Part shown: piece after piece, positions 1 through 8,966 of the stretch
Layout: every line of letters starts with the position of its first letter
Position numbering within the stretch: the stretch's first letter is position 1
Assembly (NCBI RefSeq): GCF_011189575.1
Contig: NZ_PUJW01000026.1
Location: 1-57,511 of the forward strand
Direction: 5' to 3'
Length of the DNA stretch: 57,511 nt
Source: Photorhabdus cinerea
GTDB lineage: Bacteria > Pseudomonadota > Gammaproteobacteria > Enterobacterales > Enterobacteriaceae
Program-made: the position numbers and the translations under genes
The notes under the pieces: model-generated
The model's input: only the letters and a program-made list of their open reading frames with translations
Told to the model about the DNA's origin: nothing
Databases searched by the model: none

Positions 1-755
1 TCCTCAAAACCCGTTATAGTCATAGCCGGCCCGAAAAATAACTGAAACCCGGTTTCTGCAGGCGGATAGACTAAGGGGGCATGACATGCTACAGTTAGTC
101 CGTTATTATCATTTTCTTTTAGAATATTGATAAGCCTTATTGAGTGGGTTGTTGGCAGGATATAACTAGTCTAAATTTTTATTATCGTGGTTGTGATTCT
201 TAATCCAAACCTTTTTCATTAACTGCCAGATTTGCTCATTCAATAAGAATCATGTTTACCTATGTGTATTCATTATGATTAGAGATAGAGTAATACGCTT
301 GCTTTAATTTATTTCCCCCATTGATAACTGGATTGTTTGCTGTGCTTACGCTTAAATTCCAGGGCATTGTGTTGTTAGTTGAAGTTATCAGACGCCATAT
401 GAATATTAATTACAGCCGGTTACAACGCGGTAGCTGTGTATTACTCTAACTACTTCTAAGAATTCCACCAGTTTGCGGATAAATGTGTACTGTTGTCGCT
501 TTTAACATTTTCAGTATTCACTGATATCTTCATATTTTAACCGGTAGTAACGTTTGGAACTAACAAACACTGGATTAATCCTTTTTAAAACCTTTTTGGC
601 GTTTCATCTTATTTTGCTATCCACGATGAATGATGAATAAGGATTCATAGCGTTTTTTGCTAAATTCAAAAAAAGTGTATCCTGATAGTGTATAACTATG
701 TCATAACATTGTGCTTATTATCTTAAATTCTACTAATTTTAAATTGCCTTAAAAT
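1..755. other. Non-coding region upstream of gntR
   Basis: No convincing gene is visible on either strand. The stretch is AT-rich with frequent stops in all frames. It presumably holds the gntR promoter near its right end. I see no copy of the GntR operator motif (TTACCGGTAA-like) here, unlike the gap before gntK. The left edge may lie downstream of a gene outside the window. Confidence 0.5.
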
Positions 756-1751
756 ATGAAGAAAAAACGTCCTATTTTACAAGATGTGGCTGATCGTGTT
801 GGTGTGACAAAAATGACGGTAAGTCGTTTTTTGCGTAATCCGGATCAAGTTTCTGAACAATTGAGAAAGAAAATAGCTGATGCTTTGGATGAGTTAGGTT
901 ATATCCCGAATCGGGTACCGGATATCCTTTCTAATTCTACCAGCCATGCTATTGGCATCTTGTTGCCTTCATTGACTAATCAGGTTTTTGCGGAAGTTAT
1001 CCGTGGTATCGAATATGTGACAGACCGTAATGGATATCAGACCATGTTGGCTCACTATGGTTACTTGTCAGAGAAAGAAGAAGAGCGTCTGATTTCTTTG
1101 CTCTCTTACAATGTTGATGGCTTGATTCTTGCTGAGCGTACTCATACTCCGCGAACCTTAAGGATGTTGGAAACGGCCGGTATTCCTGTCGTTGAATTAA
1201 TGGATTGTGTTTCCCCTTGTTTTGATACAGCAGTCGGTATTGATAACTTTGAAGCGGCTCGGCAGATGACAATGGCAATGATTGAGCGAGGTTGTCAGCA
1301 GGTTATTTATCTTGGAGCAAGACAGGATGAGAGGACAATTATTCGCCTGGAAGGTTATGAAGCTGCGATGAAAAGCGCAGGTTTAAAGCCTGGTAAGGTG
1401 ATGACTCCAGACAGCTCTTCTTACACATTGGGGGGACAGTTATTGAATGAAGCACGAACGAAATATCCTGATGTGGATGGTTTATTCTGTACCAACGATG
1501 ACCTTGCTATTGGGGCAATTTTTGAGTGCCAACGTCAGGGAATAGTTGTACCGGACGATATTGCAATAGCGGGTTTCCATGGTCACGATGTTGGTCAGGT
1601 TATGACACCAAAACTTGCCAGTGTACTGACACCTCGTGATTTAATGGGGCGGAAGGCTGCTGAATTATTGATGGCACGGCTGAAAGGTGAACATTTACCG
1701 CAGAAAATGGTCGATATTGGCTTTGAAATATCACCAGGAGAAAGTATTTAA
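756..1751 (+). CDS. gntR: GntR, LacI-family gluconate operon repressor
   Basis: A LacI/GalR-family repressor of 331 aa, the usual length. An N-terminal helix-turn-helix (about residues 8-30, with the DVADRVGVTKMTVSRFLRNP signature) and hinge are followed by a periplasmic-binding-protein-like effector domain to the C-terminus. In E. coli the orthologue binds gluconate and releases operators in front of gntKU. Here the neighbours gntK and gntU lie 167 bases downstream on the same strand. The gap carries two GntR-type operators, which strongly supports this identity over other LacI members. The ATG at 756 places the HTH at the expected distance from the N-terminus. No Shine-Dalgarno sequence stands out. 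Confidence 0.93.
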   Translation: MKKKRPILQDVADRVGVTKMTVSRFLRNPDQVSEQLRKKIADALDELGYIPNRVPDILSNSTSHAIGILLPSLTNQVFAEVIRGIEYVTDRNGYQTMLAHYGYLSEKEEERLISLLSYNVDGLILAERTHTPRTLRMLETAGIPVVELMDCVSPCFDTAVGIDNFEAARQMTMAMIERGCQQVIYLGARQDERTIIRLEGYEAAMKSAGLKPGKVMTPDSSSYTLGGQLLNEARTKYPDVDGLFCTNDDLAIGAIFECQRQGIVVPDDIAIAGFHGHDVGQVMTPKLASVLTPRDLMGRKAAELLMARLKGEHLPQKMVDIGFEISPGESI

Positions 1752-1828
1752 TCGATCTATTGATTTTATATTTTTAAACTTACTTTGCGATAAATATCAC
1801 ATTTTTATTTCCTGAAGATTCTGTGTTG

Positions 1829-1857
1829 TTGCGAATCTTGCTGCCACTCCCGATAAT
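1829..1857 (+). promoter_or_regulatory. Predicted sigma-70 promoter of gntKU
   Basis: A -35-like TTGCGA (1829-1834) and a -10-like GATAAT (1852-1857) are separated by exactly 17 bases, about 60 bases before the gntK start. The -10 overlaps the first base pairs of the GntR operator, a geometry that suits repression by blocking polymerase. Prediction only. Confidence 0.6.
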
Positions 1858-1884
1858 GTTACCGATAACAGTTACCGGTAACAT
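1856..1884 (+). promoter_or_regulatory. Double GntR operator before gntK
   Basis: Two palindromic sites lie in tandem: ATGTTACCGATAACAG (1856-1871) and CAGTTACCGGTAACAT (1869-1884), sharing three bases. Both fit the dyad TTA-N4-TAAC of E. coli GntR operators. They overlap the -10 and the likely transcription start of gntKU. The encoded GntR is the expected ligand. Confidence 0.8.
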
Positions 1885-1917
1885 TTTCAGATAAAATATC
1901 TGTGCTAAGGAGTTTAT

Positions 1918-2457
1918 ATGAGTGATACCCATCATCCGAATCATGTTTTTGTGCTTATGGGGGTATCCGGCAGCGGTAAATCTGCTGTTGCTAATGCTGT
2001 GGCCTATAAATTGGACTCTGCCTTTTTGGATGGCGATTTTTTACATCCAAGATCTAATATTAATAAGATGGCTGAAGGCTATGCACTGAATGATGAAGAT
2101 CGTAAGCCTTGGTTGAAATCATTGAATGATGCAGTTTTTGCTATGCAACGCACAAATCTAGTTTCTCTGATCGTTTGTTCTGCTCTAAAAAGACATTACC
2201 GGGATATGCTGCGTGATAATAATAAGAATCTGTCATTTCTTTACATGAAAGGCGATTTTGATTTAATTGAAAGCCGGTTGAAAGCACGTAAAGATCATTT
2301 TTTTAAACCTCAAATGTTGATATCTCAGTTTGAAGCATTAGAAGAACCAGGCAGTGATGAAAAGGATGTTTATCTGATTGATATTAGATCGTCTCTTGAT
2401 GAAGTGATTAATCACTCAATAAAAATAATTAATAGTGTCATTTCAGGGGAAAAATAA
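1918..2457 (+). CDS. gntK: Gluconokinase GntK
   Basis: ATP-dependent gluconokinase (D-gluconate to 6-phosphogluconate, feeding the Entner-Doudoroff and pentose phosphate routes), 179 aa as expected for the thermoresistant GntK type. The P-loop GVSGSGKS lies at residues 15-22. The conserved LDGDFLHPRSNINKMAEG substrate region and the SALKRHYRDMLR motif are both present. The start is set by AAGGAG at 1907-1912, five bases before the ATG. The stop overlaps the gntU start (TAATG), so the two genes are translationally coupled. GntR operators and a 17-bp-spaced promoter lie directly upstream. Confidence 0.95.
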   Translation: MSDTHHPNHVFVLMGVSGSGKSAVANAVAYKLDSAFLDGDFLHPRSNINKMAEGYALNDEDRKPWLKSLNDAVFAMQRTNLVSLIVCSALKRHYRDMLRDNNKNLSFLYMKGDFDLIESRLKARKDHFFKPQMLISQFEALEEPGSDEKDVYLIDIRSSLDEVINHSIKIINSVISGEK

Positions 2458-3794
2458 TGAGTACTTTAACCTTAGTGCTGACAGCAGTTGGCTCTGTTCT
2501 CTTACTACTGTTTTTGGTGATGAAGGCCAGAATACATGCTTTTGTGGCATTAATACTGGTTTCTATGGGGGCTGGTGTTTTTTCAGGTATGCCGCTGGAT
2601 AAAGTTACCGAAACAATGCAAGAAGGAATGGGGGGAACGCTAGGCTTTCTGGCAATTGTTGTCGCCCTGGGTGCGATGTTTGGTAAGGTTTTACACGAAA
2701 CAGGCGCTCTGGATCAGATTGCAGTTAAATTATTAAATAGTTTTGGTGAAAAGCGTGCTCACTATTCATTGGGGATAGCCGGCTTGGTTTGTGCCTTGCC
2801 ACTATTTTTTGATGTAGCTATTGTTTTACTGATTGGTGTGGCATTTGCAGTAGCGCGCCGTACTGGCGGTAATGTAGTGAAATTGGTTATCCCTCTGTTT
2901 GCGGGTGTTGCAGCTGCTGCGGCATTTCTGTTACCTGGCCCAGTTCCGATGTTGTTAGCTTCACAGATGAATGCCGATTTTGGCTGGATGATCCTGATTG
3001 GTATCAGTGCGTCAATTCCCGGGATGTTACTGGCTGGCCCGATTTTTGGTAGTTTTATCAGTAAATATGTTACCTTGGATTTACCTGCTGATATAAGTGA
3101 GCCAAGCCTTGGTCAAGGTAAAATGCCATCTTTTGGCCTGAGTCTATCGCTGGTTTTGTTTCCCTTGGCTTTGGTTGGATCAAAGGCTATTGGTGAGCGC
3201 TTTGTTGTACAAGGTTCTGAATTGTACCAGTGGCTTGAACTCATCGGCCATCCATTTTCTGCGATTCTGGTTGCTTGTTTGATTGCTATTTATGGTCTGG
3301 CAATTCGTCGTGGAATGAGTAAAGAAAAAGTGATGGATATTTGTTCTTCGGCTATTCAACCGGCTGGAATTATTTTATTAGTTACTGGGGCCGGTGGTGT
3401 CTTCAAACAAGTATTGGTGGATTCCGGTGTAGGTCCTGCTCTGGGGAATGCATTGATTGGTGCTGGCCTGCCAATTGCATTAGCGAGTTTTATTCTTGCT
3501 AGTACGGTTCGTGTTATTCAAGGATCTGCAACTGTGGCTTGTTTAACTACGGTTGGTTTGATTCTGCCAGTGGTTGATGCGTTGGGATATTCTGGAGCTC
3601 AGCTTGCGGCTCTTTCAATCTGTATTGCAGGAGGTTCTCTGGTATTGAGCCATGTTAATGATTCAGGCTTTTGGTTATTCGGTAAATTTACTGGCGCAAC
3701 AGAATCCCAGACACTGAAAACCTGGTCAATTATGGAAACCATCCTTGGAACAACGGGCGCTGTTGTTGGGATGATTTTCTTTGCTGTGATGTAA
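2457..3794 (+). CDS. gntU: Gluconate permease GntU
   Basis: Inner-membrane gluconate:H+ symporter of the GntP family, 445 aa, highly hydrophobic with about 12-14 membrane segments. The start (STLTLVLTAVGSVLLLLFLVM) and the segments AGVAAAAAFLLPGPVPMLLA and QGSATVACLT closely match what I know of enterobacterial GntU, so GntU is preferred over GntT or GntP. The gene overlaps gntK by one base and shares its GntR-controlled promoter. It is the last gene of the operon; an inverted repeat at 3854-3872 follows. Confidence 0.93.
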   Translation: MSTLTLVLTAVGSVLLLLFLVMKARIHAFVALILVSMGAGVFSGMPLDKVTETMQEGMGGTLGFLAIVVALGAMFGKVLHETGALDQIAVKLLNSFGEKRAHYSLGIAGLVCALPLFFDVAIVLLIGVAFAVARRTGGNVVKLVIPLFAGVAAAAAFLLPGPVPMLLASQMNADFGWMILIGISASIPGMLLAGPIFGSFISKYVTLDLPADISEPSLGQGKMPSFGLSLSLVLFPLALVGSKAIGERFVVQGSELYQWLELIGHPFSAILVACLIAIYGLAIRRGMSKEKVMDICSSAIQPAGIILLVTGAGGVFKQVLVDSGVGPALGNALIGAGLPIALASFILASTVRVIQGSATVACLTTVGLILPVVDALGYSGAQLAALSICIAGGSLVLSHVNDSGFWLFGKFTGATESQTLKTWSIMETILGTTGAVVGMIFFAVM

Positions 3795-3853
3795 TTCCTC
3801 TGTCATCTTAAATAGCCAAAATTTGAAGCACTCTTTTATGGCGTTGAACAATG

Positions 3854-3872
3854 CCGCCTTCTATGAAGGCGG
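3854..3872. terminator. GC-rich hairpin after gntU
   Basis: Perfect 8-bp stem CCGCCTTC / GAAGGCGG with a three-base TAT loop. It lies between gntU (+) and the convergent Mig-14-like gene (-), 60 bases past the gntU stop. There is no clear T-run on either side, so it may be only a weak or factor-assisted terminator. Confidence 0.4.
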
Positions 3873-3905
3873 ACGATAAGCCAACTATGCAGATGATTAA
3901 TAAAA

Positions 3906-4826
3906 CTAGAATAGTGTTCTCGCTAATGGATGGCGATTGCACCAGCGATCTTTATAGGCGAAAGAAGGTCTACCAATAGAATAGCGCATAGTTTTTTGCT
4001 GCTGCTGACAAAGAGCCGAGGCATTTCTAATATTCAGCCACATTACGATACTTCCAAGACTTAGATTGGAATATTCAGGATCGAATCCACCATTTATTGC
4101 ATCAAATGAAATCCATTGAGGGCTATCTGATTTTATAACTAAATCATAGGCTACGGGAGTTCCATTGATAGTTAATACACTTCCGTACAGGTGTTGCTTG
4201 AGTTCAGTGTATAATTCGATTAATTTTTCTTTCTCTTCTTCATTATGTTGTTTAGCCCACCGTTTTTCGTACAGAGTGGTGTAAATGTCGACGAATTCTT
4301 GGCAGATAAAATCGTCAATTTGACATATTTCCCCGCCTGAACGCTTAAACTTATTAATTTCATTACTCCGATTTCTTCTTGTTTTATAAGAAAAATCTTC
4401 TTTGGCGAGGCATATTGTTCGTTTATTTAACCGACCATAATGAGTATTGATAAAGTTTTCTTTATGCAAGACTGATATGGTTTTTGACTGACCTGGAATT
4501 ATGGTCTTGAGATGTTTAGCAATAGGGAAAATAATTTCGTCATAACTGAAAAAATTATAATCTTTCTGATGACTTGCTGCCAGATGATGATCTTTGCACG
4601 TAAAGTATGCTCCTTCGATAATGTTTGCTGACAGTGGATTTTCCTTAACGTAAAAGATAAAACTATTGCCAAATTTTTCATTTAGAAAACGTACAACATT
4701 TGGGTGAGTAGATATTCCCCCACCATAAAGAGAATACGCTTGTTGATAACGTTCAAAACTACATTCTTTCCAACCGGAAATGAATCTTCTTATGGAACCT
4801 TTAGGGTACTTTTTTGAAAAAATCAT
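3906..4826 (-). CDS. Mig-14-like protein (GNAT-fold family)
   Basis: 306 aa with no signal peptide. It resembles the Mig-14 family, whose Salmonella member is associated with antimicrobial-peptide resistance and survival in macrophages. Supporting features are the N-terminal GGGISTHPNVVRFLNEKFG stretch, the central KTRRNRSNEINKFKRSGGE basic segment typical of FemAB/GNAT-like acyltransferase folds, and the C-terminal SIGRPSFAYKDRWC ending. Transcribed alone towards gntU. Assignment is from remembered family features; the biochemical activity of the family is not settled. The start ATG at 4826 is the first in frame and gives the usual family length. Confidence 0.7.
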   Translation of the reverse strand: MIFSKKYPKGSIRRFISGWKECSFERYQQAYSLYGGGISTHPNVVRFLNEKFGNSFIFYVKENPLSANIIEGAYFTCKDHHLAASHQKDYNFFSYDEIIFPIAKHLKTIIPGQSKTISVLHKENFINTHYGRLNKRTICLAKEDFSYKTRRNRSNEINKFKRSGGEICQIDDFICQEFVDIYTTLYEKRWAKQHNEEEKEKLIELYTELKQHLYGSVLTINGTPVAYDLVIKSDSPQWISFDAINGGFDPEYSNLSLGSIVMWLNIRNASALCQQQQKTMRYSIGRPSFAYKDRWCNRHPLARTLF

Positions 4827-5039
4827 ATTTTAAACGCTCTTTTTAACGCTATGTGTTACAGGTGGTATAACCTTATTTTTCAATCTATTAAATACAATAA
4901 AATGATAATTTATCTTTATTAGATTGATTTTTAGCGATTTTTTGCATGTTGCAGTTATAAATCTAAGGATAAATATTCAATTTTTCCGCATTGTATAATA
5001 CCGATGTTTAGTATTATTGAAACGCGATTTTATCGTTAC

Positions 5040-6260
5040 CTATTGCCCAAGGATATCCATTAATTGTTTATATAACGCTTTCGCACTGCGCTCATAACCT
5101 GCGGCTGAAAGGTGAATATAGTCAGGGCGTGCAAGGTTTTGTTGCGCCCAACGCTTAATTGAACACTCGCCACCCATATATTCACGCCAGTTCCAGAATA
5201 GTGTGTGCTGATCTTTAGCGACTTCTTGTTGAATATGGATGACATCGTTCAACATTGCGGGTTGTTGTGTTGTACAGCTTGTTGCTTGACTATTTTTTAA
5301 GGAGTCACTTGGTCCGATGATAAGAATAGCTGTTTGTGGTAACTGGTGACGAATCTGTTTTATCTTGGCTGTCAATTGTTGGCGATAACCCGATAAATCT
5401 AATGAATCATTGAAAGCGGCATTTGTACCATAAGCGAGGATAATCAGATCAGGATGCATTTGAACTAAGGTATTAATCCATTGTGGCTGCCATTTATCCA
5501 TCATATTAATGGTCGCACCATTAATACCTAAAGCGGATAATATAACACCTGATTGTTTACGTTTGATAAACCAGCCGCCTAATTTCAACTGGTTATCTTG
5601 TGTCGCCATGATATTAATTGGGAACTTGACAGTTTTTTCAGAGGAAAACTGCCATTGACCGTGAGTTGACGGTAATTTAAGAATTTGTTTGGTTGCAGAC
5701 TGAACTAGAATCTGAGAATCACCAGATGCTTGATATAACGCTTTGAGTTGATAGCGAGTATAGGCTGGGGCAAATAGCTTTAAAACCAGTTTGCTGGTTT
5801 CGCTATTAGGCTCTGCGATTATCCCTCCGAGAGGGAAATCAGTCCGGTTATCTTTGCGGCTGGTGGTCAGTTCCCATTGCTGTTTATCATCCGTTATACC
5901 AAGTATGGCATTACGTTGTCCGGGGACGTCTATTGGGCTGACAAAACCGATACCGGCATCACCAAAGCGTTGTTGTAATAAGGAACGGAGCTTACCAGTG
6001 AAAAAATCCGCAGCAGTATGAGAATCACCTATCTGAATAAAATGCAGTTGATTATGGCGGTTGTTACGAAGTTTATCTGCGAGTAAGGCTAGATTCGGTT
6101 CACCAAAGTCGGTTAACTGTTGGTTTACTATCACCGGGTGTTGTGTTAGTAAAGATTCAGGTCTCTGCTTATGGCATGATATCAGGCTTAAAGAGAGTAT
6201 GATGACCAGACCAATGCCAACAGGCTGGTATCGCTTGCGAAGTTGTTTAAGCATTTCCAT
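5040..6260 (-). CDS. Ape1-type O-acetylpeptidoglycan esterase (SGNH lipoprotein)
   Basis: SGNH/GDSL hydrolase expected to remove O-acetyl groups from MurNAc in the periplasm, which allows lytic enzymes to act. Counting from an upstream in-frame ATG at 6290: a lipobox LISC (Cys39) follows a hydrophobic segment, the catalytic Ser90 lies in GDSHTAADFF, Asn290 in YGTN, and Asp390/His393 in DYIH. The segments DFPLGGI, ALGINGA, FWNWREYMGGECS and RFGDAGIGFV match my memory of Neisseria Ape1. The start is ambiguous: ATGs at 6290, 6260 and 6254 are all in frame. I prefer 6260 or 6254, which overlap patB only briefly (14 or 8 bases). Last gene of the patA-patB-ape operon. Confidence 0.8.
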   Translation of the reverse strand: MEMLKQLRKRYQPVGIGLVIILSLSLISCHKQRPESLLTQHPVIVNQQLTDFGEPNLALLADKLRNNRHNQLHFIQIGDSHTAADFFTGKLRSLLQQRFGDAGIGFVSPIDVPGQRNAILGITDDKQQWELTTSRKDNRTDFPLGGIIAEPNSETSKLVLKLFAPAYTRYQLKALYQASGDSQILVQSATKQILKLPSTHGQWQFSSEKTVKFPINIMATQDNQLKLGGWFIKRKQSGVILSALGINGATINMMDKWQPQWINTLVQMHPDLIILAYGTNAAFNDSLDLSGYRQQLTAKIKQIRHQLPQTAILIIGPSDSLKNSQATSCTTQQPAMLNDVIHIQQEVAKDQHTLFWNWREYMGGECSIKRWAQQNLARPDYIHLSAAGYERSAKALYKQLMDILGQ

Positions 6261-7365
6261 TTTGTTTGGCTGGTTCCTGAATAAATTCAATCAATGAAAT
6301 TATGTTGTCTGAAATAGTTTGCTGACCTTTCAAGCTAAAGTGTATACCATCACCGCTTCTGAGTTTAATTTTATTACTATTATCGCCAATATAATCGGAA
6401 TAATCATCTGCATGATATTTAAAAATATCATTAACAGAAACGTATATTTCTCCGACTCTTGCTACTTCTGATTGATATAATGATCTCAGGTATTCCATGC
6501 TGGTAGAAAGTTTTTTCTTCCGCATATTCGGAGGGCCAATCCAGATGACATCGGCGTCATGGTGACGTGCTTCAGTAAGGATCATATTGATACGTTGGCG
6601 GTAGAGGTTTTCCCAATCAGCGCTGGCAAATTTCAGATAGATATGTCCATGTTCTGGTGGCATATCCCAGGGATCATTTGGTCCCAGGAAGATAATAACC
6701 AGTTTGATATCGTGGTTGGCTTCCAGTGTCTTGTTGATAGTTGCCGGCCAGTTAAAGAAATTAGGGTAAGCAAGCCCTGTACTTTGTTTGCTGAGATTAA
6801 TACTTGAAATACCATAATCCTGAAAGAGCCGACGTTTCAGATGAGGAGCAATACCTTGCATCATTGAATCTCCGGCAAAAAGTACTTTATCCTTAGCTGT
6901 CAGCGTCACATTGGTTTTGGCAATGACTATACTGGATTGGTTATGGTGTACTGATGAACTGACAGAATCAGCATGAGGGGATTTTTGTAATAACGCGGGG
7001 AAAGTCGCAGATGAATTTGTAACAGGAGAGATATAACCATTTAAGAACCGCAGTCCTATCTGAAAATCTTTAGGAAGCGTAATACCGGATTCCTGAGCAG
7101 CTTGCTGATGATTGTCTCTGTTATTGCTGGTGTGTAATATGAAAGCTTCTCCCGCAGCCAGAACTCCTTGTTCCAGATTATCCCCAAAATCCCATAGCGG
7201 ATTACCTTGTAACGTTGCCCAAAGGCTTTGCTGGTGGTATTTCTGTTGCCAGAATCTATCCAGCGAACGATGATTCAACCAGATTAACAGTAGGCTGGTT
7301 AATACTATGATAAGAATGACTTGCCCGGCTGTTTTTAAATTGGATTTGAACTCAGAAATTAGCAT
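6247..7365 (-). CDS. PatB-like SGNH O-acetyltransferase, membrane-anchored
   Basis: 372 aa: one N-terminal transmembrane anchor (about residues 14-30) and a periplasmic SGNH fold. Likely catalytic residues are Ser167 in AGDSM, the GPND block (228-231), and Asp339/His342 in DGIH. Pairing with an MBOAT protein and an Ape1-like esterase suggests that it transfers acetyl groups brought across the membrane by PatA to peptidoglycan MurNAc. The start overlaps the end of patA by 14 bases, indicating translational coupling. DUF459-type SGNH proteins for exopolysaccharide acetylation are the main alternative; the Ape1-like neighbour favours peptidoglycan. Confidence 0.72.
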   Translation of the reverse strand: MLISEFKSNLKTAGQVILIIVLTSLLLIWLNHRSLDRFWQQKYHQQSLWATLQGNPLWDFGDNLEQGVLAAGEAFILHTSNNRDNHQQAAQESGITLPKDFQIGLRFLNGYISPVTNSSATFPALLQKSPHADSVSSSVHHNQSSIVIAKTNVTLTAKDKVLFAGDSMMQGIAPHLKRRLFQDYGISSINLSKQSTGLAYPNFFNWPATINKTLEANHDIKLVIIFLGPNDPWDMPPEHGHIYLKFASADWENLYRQRINMILTEARHHDADVIWIGPPNMRKKKLSTSMEYLRSLYQSEVARVGEIYVSVNDIFKYHADDYSDYIGDNSNKIKLRSGDGIHFSLKGQQTISDNIISLIEFIQEPAKQNGNA

Positions 7366-8773
7366 AGATAAATCCCGGCATTCCTTGTGGTGAAAGCATA
7401 AATACCAAAGTCAAAATGATAGCTAATGGTATTGGGTAGTATATCCATGGAATATGGGCATGGATTTTCTCAACCGCTGTTTTCAGATTAACTAGTTTCG
7501 GGTAAATAATAAACAGCCCTAAGAACATCATCAGCAACCAGCCATTGGCTATGATTGAGTGGAGCAAATTTGATGATATTAATTGATTTAATAATGTCAT
7601 GGCATCATCCAGAGTAGGACAACGGAAGAAAACCCATGCCAGACAAACAAAGTGGAAAGTGATCACTTTGGATAAAAATGAAGTCATTGGGTTTCTGGGG
7701 GTATTCTTATTTTTTTTATCTGTTGGAGAGAATAATTGACATTTAATATTTAGGATTACTAATCCTAATCCATGGATAGCTCCCCAAATAATGAAGTTAA
7801 TTCCGGCACCATGCCATAAACCGGAGATTACCATGGCGGCAAATAAATTAAGGTTTTTACGTAGAAACCCTTTTTTATTACCGCCAAAAGGAATATAGAC
7901 GTAATCGCGGATAAATTCAGATAAACTGATATGCCAACGGTGCCAGAAGGATTGTAAATTTTCAGCCAGATAAGGGGCATTGAAGTTTTCAGGAACTTTA
8001 AATCCGAGGAGTAACGCTAATCCGGTAACTAAGTTGGTATAACCGGAAAAATTAAAGTAGATGTGCCAGGCATAGGCATAAATACCAACCAGGATTTGCC
8101 CTGCATCGTAGCCGATAGGATCATCAAAAATTGGATTTACATAATTTTCAGACAAATAAGAGCTAAACAGGAATAGTTTAGTTATTGCCAATACAATCAG
8201 TAATATGGCTCTTGATGGTTCGATGATTATTCTTGATGAAATCTGAATTTGAGGCAGGAAATCTTTAGCTCGGTTTATTGGTCCTGCAACAATACTTGGA
8301 AAAAAGCAGAGGTATAAAACGACATCAGGGAATGATGCTCGTGGAATTTCATTTTTTCCAACAGAAACGACATAGCTAACAGAATGGAATGCATAGAAAG
8401 ATAAACCCAGAGGTACGATTAGTGTCAGTACGGGTAAATCTATGGATAAGCCAAATTGGGCAAACGCTTGTTGGAGACTTTCTTGAAAGAAAGAATAATA
8501 TTTGAATACAGTAAAACATCCCAGAATACCTATCGTTAGGATAGCAAACGTGATGCGATTGGATAGAAATTTGCTGGCTATGTTTGCTAAAAGATAAATG
8601 AATAATGTATAACCAAATAAGATACCGGCGAAAAGTGGATTAAAAGAAAAGATAAACAGATAACTTGCGATTATCAGCAAATAGTTTTGTATTTTTGCAC
8701 TTTTTTGTAACACCCAATACAAGAGAAAGAAGGCAACAAAGGACCCGAGAAACTCAAAAGAAAAGAAATTCAT
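7352..8773 (-). CDS. PatA-like MBOAT acyl transporter/acyltransferase
   Basis: 473 aa polytopic membrane protein of the MBOAT family (AlgI/DltB/PatA). The hallmark FWHRWHISLSEF segment (277-288) and two conserved histidines, His321 in GLWHGAG and His334 in GAIHG, are present. Its role would be to move acetyl groups from cytoplasmic acetyl-CoA to PatB on the periplasmic side. First gene of the three-gene minus-strand operon, with a terminator for the upstream bax-like gene at 8881-8918, so it needs its own promoter between 8774 and 8880. The alginate-type AlgI role is less likely, as no polysaccharide synthesis genes are nearby. Confidence 0.8.
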   Translation of the reverse strand: MNFFSFEFLGSFVAFFLLYWVLQKSAKIQNYLLIIASYLFIFSFNPLFAGILFGYTLFIYLLANIASKFLSNRITFAILTIGILGCFTVFKYYSFFQESLQQAFAQFGLSIDLPVLTLIVPLGLSFYAFHSVSYVVSVGKNEIPRASFPDVVLYLCFFPSIVAGPINRAKDFLPQIQISSRIIIEPSRAILLIVLAITKLFLFSSYLSENYVNPIFDDPIGYDAGQILVGIYAYAWHIYFNFSGYTNLVTGLALLLGFKVPENFNAPYLAENLQSFWHRWHISLSEFIRDYVYIPFGGNKKGFLRKNLNLFAAMVISGLWHGAGINFIIWGAIHGLGLVILNIKCQLFSPTDKKNKNTPRNPMTSFLSKVITFHFVCLAWVFFRCPTLDDAMTLLNQLISSNLLHSIIANGWLLMMFLGLFIIYPKLVNLKTAVEKIHAHIPWIYYPIPLAIILTLVFMLSPQGMPGFIYANF

Positions 8774-8880
8774 ATTAAACTCTAGCTAATCATTTCGTCG
8801 CAATTATAGACAATCTTGAATGATATTATAATATTCAACCTAAACATTCTATCAATGAGCAAGATAAGCTGGTGGATGTA

Positions 8881-8918
8881 AGAAAATCATCCATTCCATA
8901 TTTCTATGAAACGGATGA
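8881..8918 (-). terminator. Terminator of the bax-like gene
   Basis: Imperfect inverted repeat (TCATCC at 8887-8892 pairing GGATGA at 8913-8918, with further matching inside). On the minus strand it is followed by TTTTCT (8886-8881). It sits between the bax-like gene and patA, which suggests that the two are separate transcripts. Confidence 0.5.
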
Positions 8919-8966
8919 TATTAGTAGTTAGAAAGCTATATATTCGAACTCATACTGACAAGAATT

